Source: DATMER01 sp963741305
GTDB lineage: Bacteria; Acidobacteriota; Thermoanaerobaculia; Multivoradales; UBA5704
Length of the DNA stretch: 64,000 nucleotides
Assembly (NCBI GenBank): GCA_963741305.1
Contig: CAVUHL010000003.1
Location: forward strand, 868,001-932,000
Reading direction: 5' to 3'
Positions 62,387 to 64,000 of the stretch are shown piece after piece. A model generated the notes under the pieces. That model did no database searches and was not told the origin of the DNA. It saw only the letters and a list, made by a program, of their open reading frames with translations. Every line of letters begins with the position of its first letter. The stretch's first letter is position 1. A program made the position numbers and the translations under genes.

Positions 62387-63739
62387 ATGAGCGTCAATAC
62401 GACCACGATGCCGAAGCAGTTCCACGATGCCGTTCTCAAGTGGAAGGACGCCTATCTCCCCGACTACGAGTTCCTCCTGGAGAACTGGGATAAGCACTTC
62501 CCCCGCGAGCCGCGCTTCGAGCTCTGCGCCTACCGCGAGATGGGCATGTGCACCGAGATCGAGTGCGGGGACATGAAGGGCAAGCCGAAGTACACCAAGG
62601 CCGGCGCCATGCAGGAAGAGCAGGCGCACCACCTGTACGGCGCCATCCGCGCCCAGGCGTCCACCGAGTTCGGCTCCATCCAGCAGCACCGGCTGACCCT
62701 GGCCCGCGCCCAGGATGAAGAAGAGCAGTTCTGGATCCTCCGCATGATGGCCGAGGAGCTGCGCCACGGCTACCAGATGCTCCACCTCCTGGTCGAGGAC
62801 GACTGGACCTCGGTCTCCAAGGAGTCGTCCGCGGACACGATCGAAGCCATCCTGTCGATGAACACCGGCTCCCACCTGCTGGGCGCCTTCAACATCGACT
62901 TCGACTCCTTCGTCGACAACGTGGTGTTCTGTGCCCTGATCGACCGCGTGGGCAAGTACCAGCTCGCCATGCAGAAGATCAGCGCCTACCAGCCGATGGC
63001 CGAGAGCATGCCGCAGATGCTGCGCGAAGAGGCCTTCCACCTGGCGTCCGGAGTCGTTCCGATGCGGCGCTGGATGATGCAGGCCGCCAAAGGCGAGGGG
63101 CTGATCAGCGTGGACATGCTCCAGCGCGCCCTCAACAAGTGGCTGCCCCGCGGCCTGGAGATGTTCGGCGACGAGCGCGGCGGCGGCACCAACGTCCGCT
63201 ACGGCCTCAAGCCGATGAAGAATGCCGAGGCGCAGCAGCAGTTCTACGTCGAGGTAGGCAAGCTCGTCCGCGACCTGAACGTCCGCTACCTGCGGGCGCG
63301 CAACCCCTCCTTCGGCCCCAGCGAGGCCGACGCCGCCCTGGACCTCATCCTGGCTGGCGAGACAGTCGAAGGCATCCGGCGGGACGACCTCGTTCACATG
63401 CCGCACCCCGAGTTCTACCGGCGGCGCGGTGTGCCGGCCTTCAAGATGATCGGTTTCGCGGGCGAGGCCTTCAACGAGCTGCCCGCCTACCTCCGGCACC
63501 TGGAGCAGCACCTGCCCGACGCCTACCGCGCCGGCCGCGACTACCTGGAGTACGTGGATACGCTGAGGCAGGTGGCGCGCGGGGAGCTGGAGGCCAAGGA
63601 GGCCGCGGGGCGCATGCCTACCCTGCGCCGGGTCGGCGGCTCCTGCCCCTGCTCCAAGTCGGTGCGCTGGGTCGTGGATGAGCCACGGCCACTTCCGGTG
63701 GACAAACCGGCTGAAACCCCCGTCTCCGCGACGGCCTGA
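62387..63739 (+). CDS. PaaA-like di-iron oxygenase-family protein
   Basis: A 450-aa ferritin-like protein of the PaaA/PaaC family. Candidate iron ligands: EEQFWILRMMAEELRHGYQM and, later, MLREEAFHLASG, each with the E-x-x-H spacing; MQEEQAHHLYGAI adds an earlier E...H. The W-x-x-x-x-W tail motif (NKWLPRGLEMFGDERGGG) matches the family. Related enzymes epoxidise aryl-CoA esters, but PaaB/C/D/E partners and aryl-CoA ligase are absent. It is much longer than PaaA (about 310 aa), with extra C-terminal sequence. Neighbour: proline dehydrogenase, 24 bases downstream. Confidence 0.75.
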   Translation: MSVNTTTMPKQFHDAVLKWKDAYLPDYEFLLENWDKHFPREPRFELCAYREMGMCTEIECGDMKGKPKYTKAGAMQEEQAHHLYGAIRAQASTEFGSIQQHRLTLARAQDEEEQFWILRMMAEELRHGYQMLHLLVEDDWTSVSKESSADTIEAILSMNTGSHLLGAFNIDFDSFVDNVVFCALIDRVGKYQLAMQKISAYQPMAESMPQMLREEAFHLASGVVPMRRWMMQAAKGEGLISVDMLQRALNKWLPRGLEMFGDERGGGTNVRYGLKPMKNAEAQQQFYVEVGKLVRDLNVRYLRARNPSFGPSEADAALDLILAGETVEGIRRDDLVHMPHPEFYRRRGVPAFKMIGFAGEAFNELPAYLRHLEQHLPDAYRAGRDYLEYVDTLRQVARGELEAKEAAGRMPTLRRVGGSCPCSKSVRWVVDEPRPLPVDKPAETPVSATA

Positions 63740-63762
63740 TTCCGAACGGGCGACCCGAAACC

Positions 63763-64000
63763 ATGAGCACCTTCAATCGGCTGCTGGTCACGGGTCTGCC
63801 CGTCGTGCCCAAGCCCCTCGTCGGCAAGGTCGCCTCCCGCTACGTGGCGGGAGAGACCCTGGCCGACGCCGTCCGGGTAGTCCGCAACCTCAACCAGCAG
63901 GGTGCCATGGGCACCATCGACGTCCTCGGCGAAGAGGTCAAGGAGCGGGAAAAGGCCCTGGCCGCGGTGGAGGAGTACCTGCAGGTCTTCGACACCATCG
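63763..64000 (+). CDS. Proline dehydrogenase (partial, 5' end)
   Basis: Opening 79 residues of a PRODH, starting MSTFNRLLVTGLPVVPKPLVG and containing SRYVAGETLADAVRVVRNLN and DVLGEEV, which is the N-terminal alpha/beta-barrel entry of the family. The gene runs off the window. The FAD enzyme oxidises proline to pyrroline-5-carboxylate, the first step of proline use. It is likely in the same transcript as the PaaA-like gene. Confidence 0.8.
   Translation, partial: MSTFNRLLVTGLPVVPKPLVGKVASRYVAGETLADAVRVVRNLNQQGAMGTIDVLGEEVKEREKALAAVEEYLQVFDTI

Overview
This window is 64 kb of high-GC, tightly packed bacterial chromosome. It looks like an environmental Gram-negative. Outer-membrane biology is shown by Lnt, MltA, several lipoproteins and a beta-barrel protein. 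Many features fit Acidobacteriota (a Thermoanaerobaculia- or Vicinamibacteria-like lineage): a Ser/Thr kinase fused to TPRs, PATAN/DUF4388 signalling proteins, Uma2 and HicBA genes, REP elements and many orphan secreted proteins. That placement is inferred from gene content and style; no rRNA or tRNA gene is present to confirm it.

Layout: 1-6.4 kb holds a partial membrane Ser/Thr kinase, an SH3 protein, a truncated DUF2721-like membrane protein, a secreted repeat protein, a patatin lipase and a cytochrome c. 6.4-12.3 kb holds an MBL hydrolase and then a complete 2-oxoacid dehydrogenase operon (E3, E1alpha, E1beta, E2). 12.3-21 kb is accessory in character: Uma2, an amino-acid permease, hicBA, a tiny coupled ORF, a quinone oxidoreductase, a methyltransferase, an IS with recognisable terminal inverted repeats, a SnoaL-like protein, an orphan ABC solute-binding protein and a histidine phosphatase. 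21-26 kb holds glgC-glgA and the divergent lipB with an overlapping NrtR-type regulator. 26-32 kb is a signalling island: a DegV protein fused to a PATAN domain, a PATAN response regulator, and a FIST sensor with a histidine kinase. 32-39 kb holds a metallophosphatase, an M1 peptidase, ackA and mltA. 38.8-40 kb is a beta-barrel gene interrupted by an in-frame TGA just after its signal peptide. 40-45.5 kb is a membrane-quality operon (NfeD protease, slipin, SPOR, lnt, prfB with a programmed frameshift).

45.5-64 kb holds a glycosyltransferase with a C-terminal beta-sandwich, a polytopic membrane protein, a CoA pyrophosphatase, a REP-associated tyrosine transposase (RAYT) embedded in its own REPIN repeats, a class II photolyase, a beta-lactamase-like hydrolase, a tandem array of about 43-bp palindromic units, a 1099-aa orphan protein, hemolysin III, lipA, an EamA transporter, a GNAT enzyme, a PaaA-like di-iron protein and the start of proline dehydrogenase.

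Functional links: LipA and LipB would lipoylate the E2 subunit of the 2-oxoacid dehydrogenase. GlgC and GlgA make glycogen. AckA takes acetyl phosphate to acetate and ATP. Lnt matures the lipoproteins encoded nearby. The most unusual items are the TGA-interrupted porin-like gene, the palindromic tandem array, the REPIN/RAYT system with repeats that supply stop codons to host genes, the DegV-PATAN fusion, and the 1099-aa orphan. No gap longer than 300 bases lacks a gene or an annotated repeat, and I see no tRNA, rRNA or CRISPR array.
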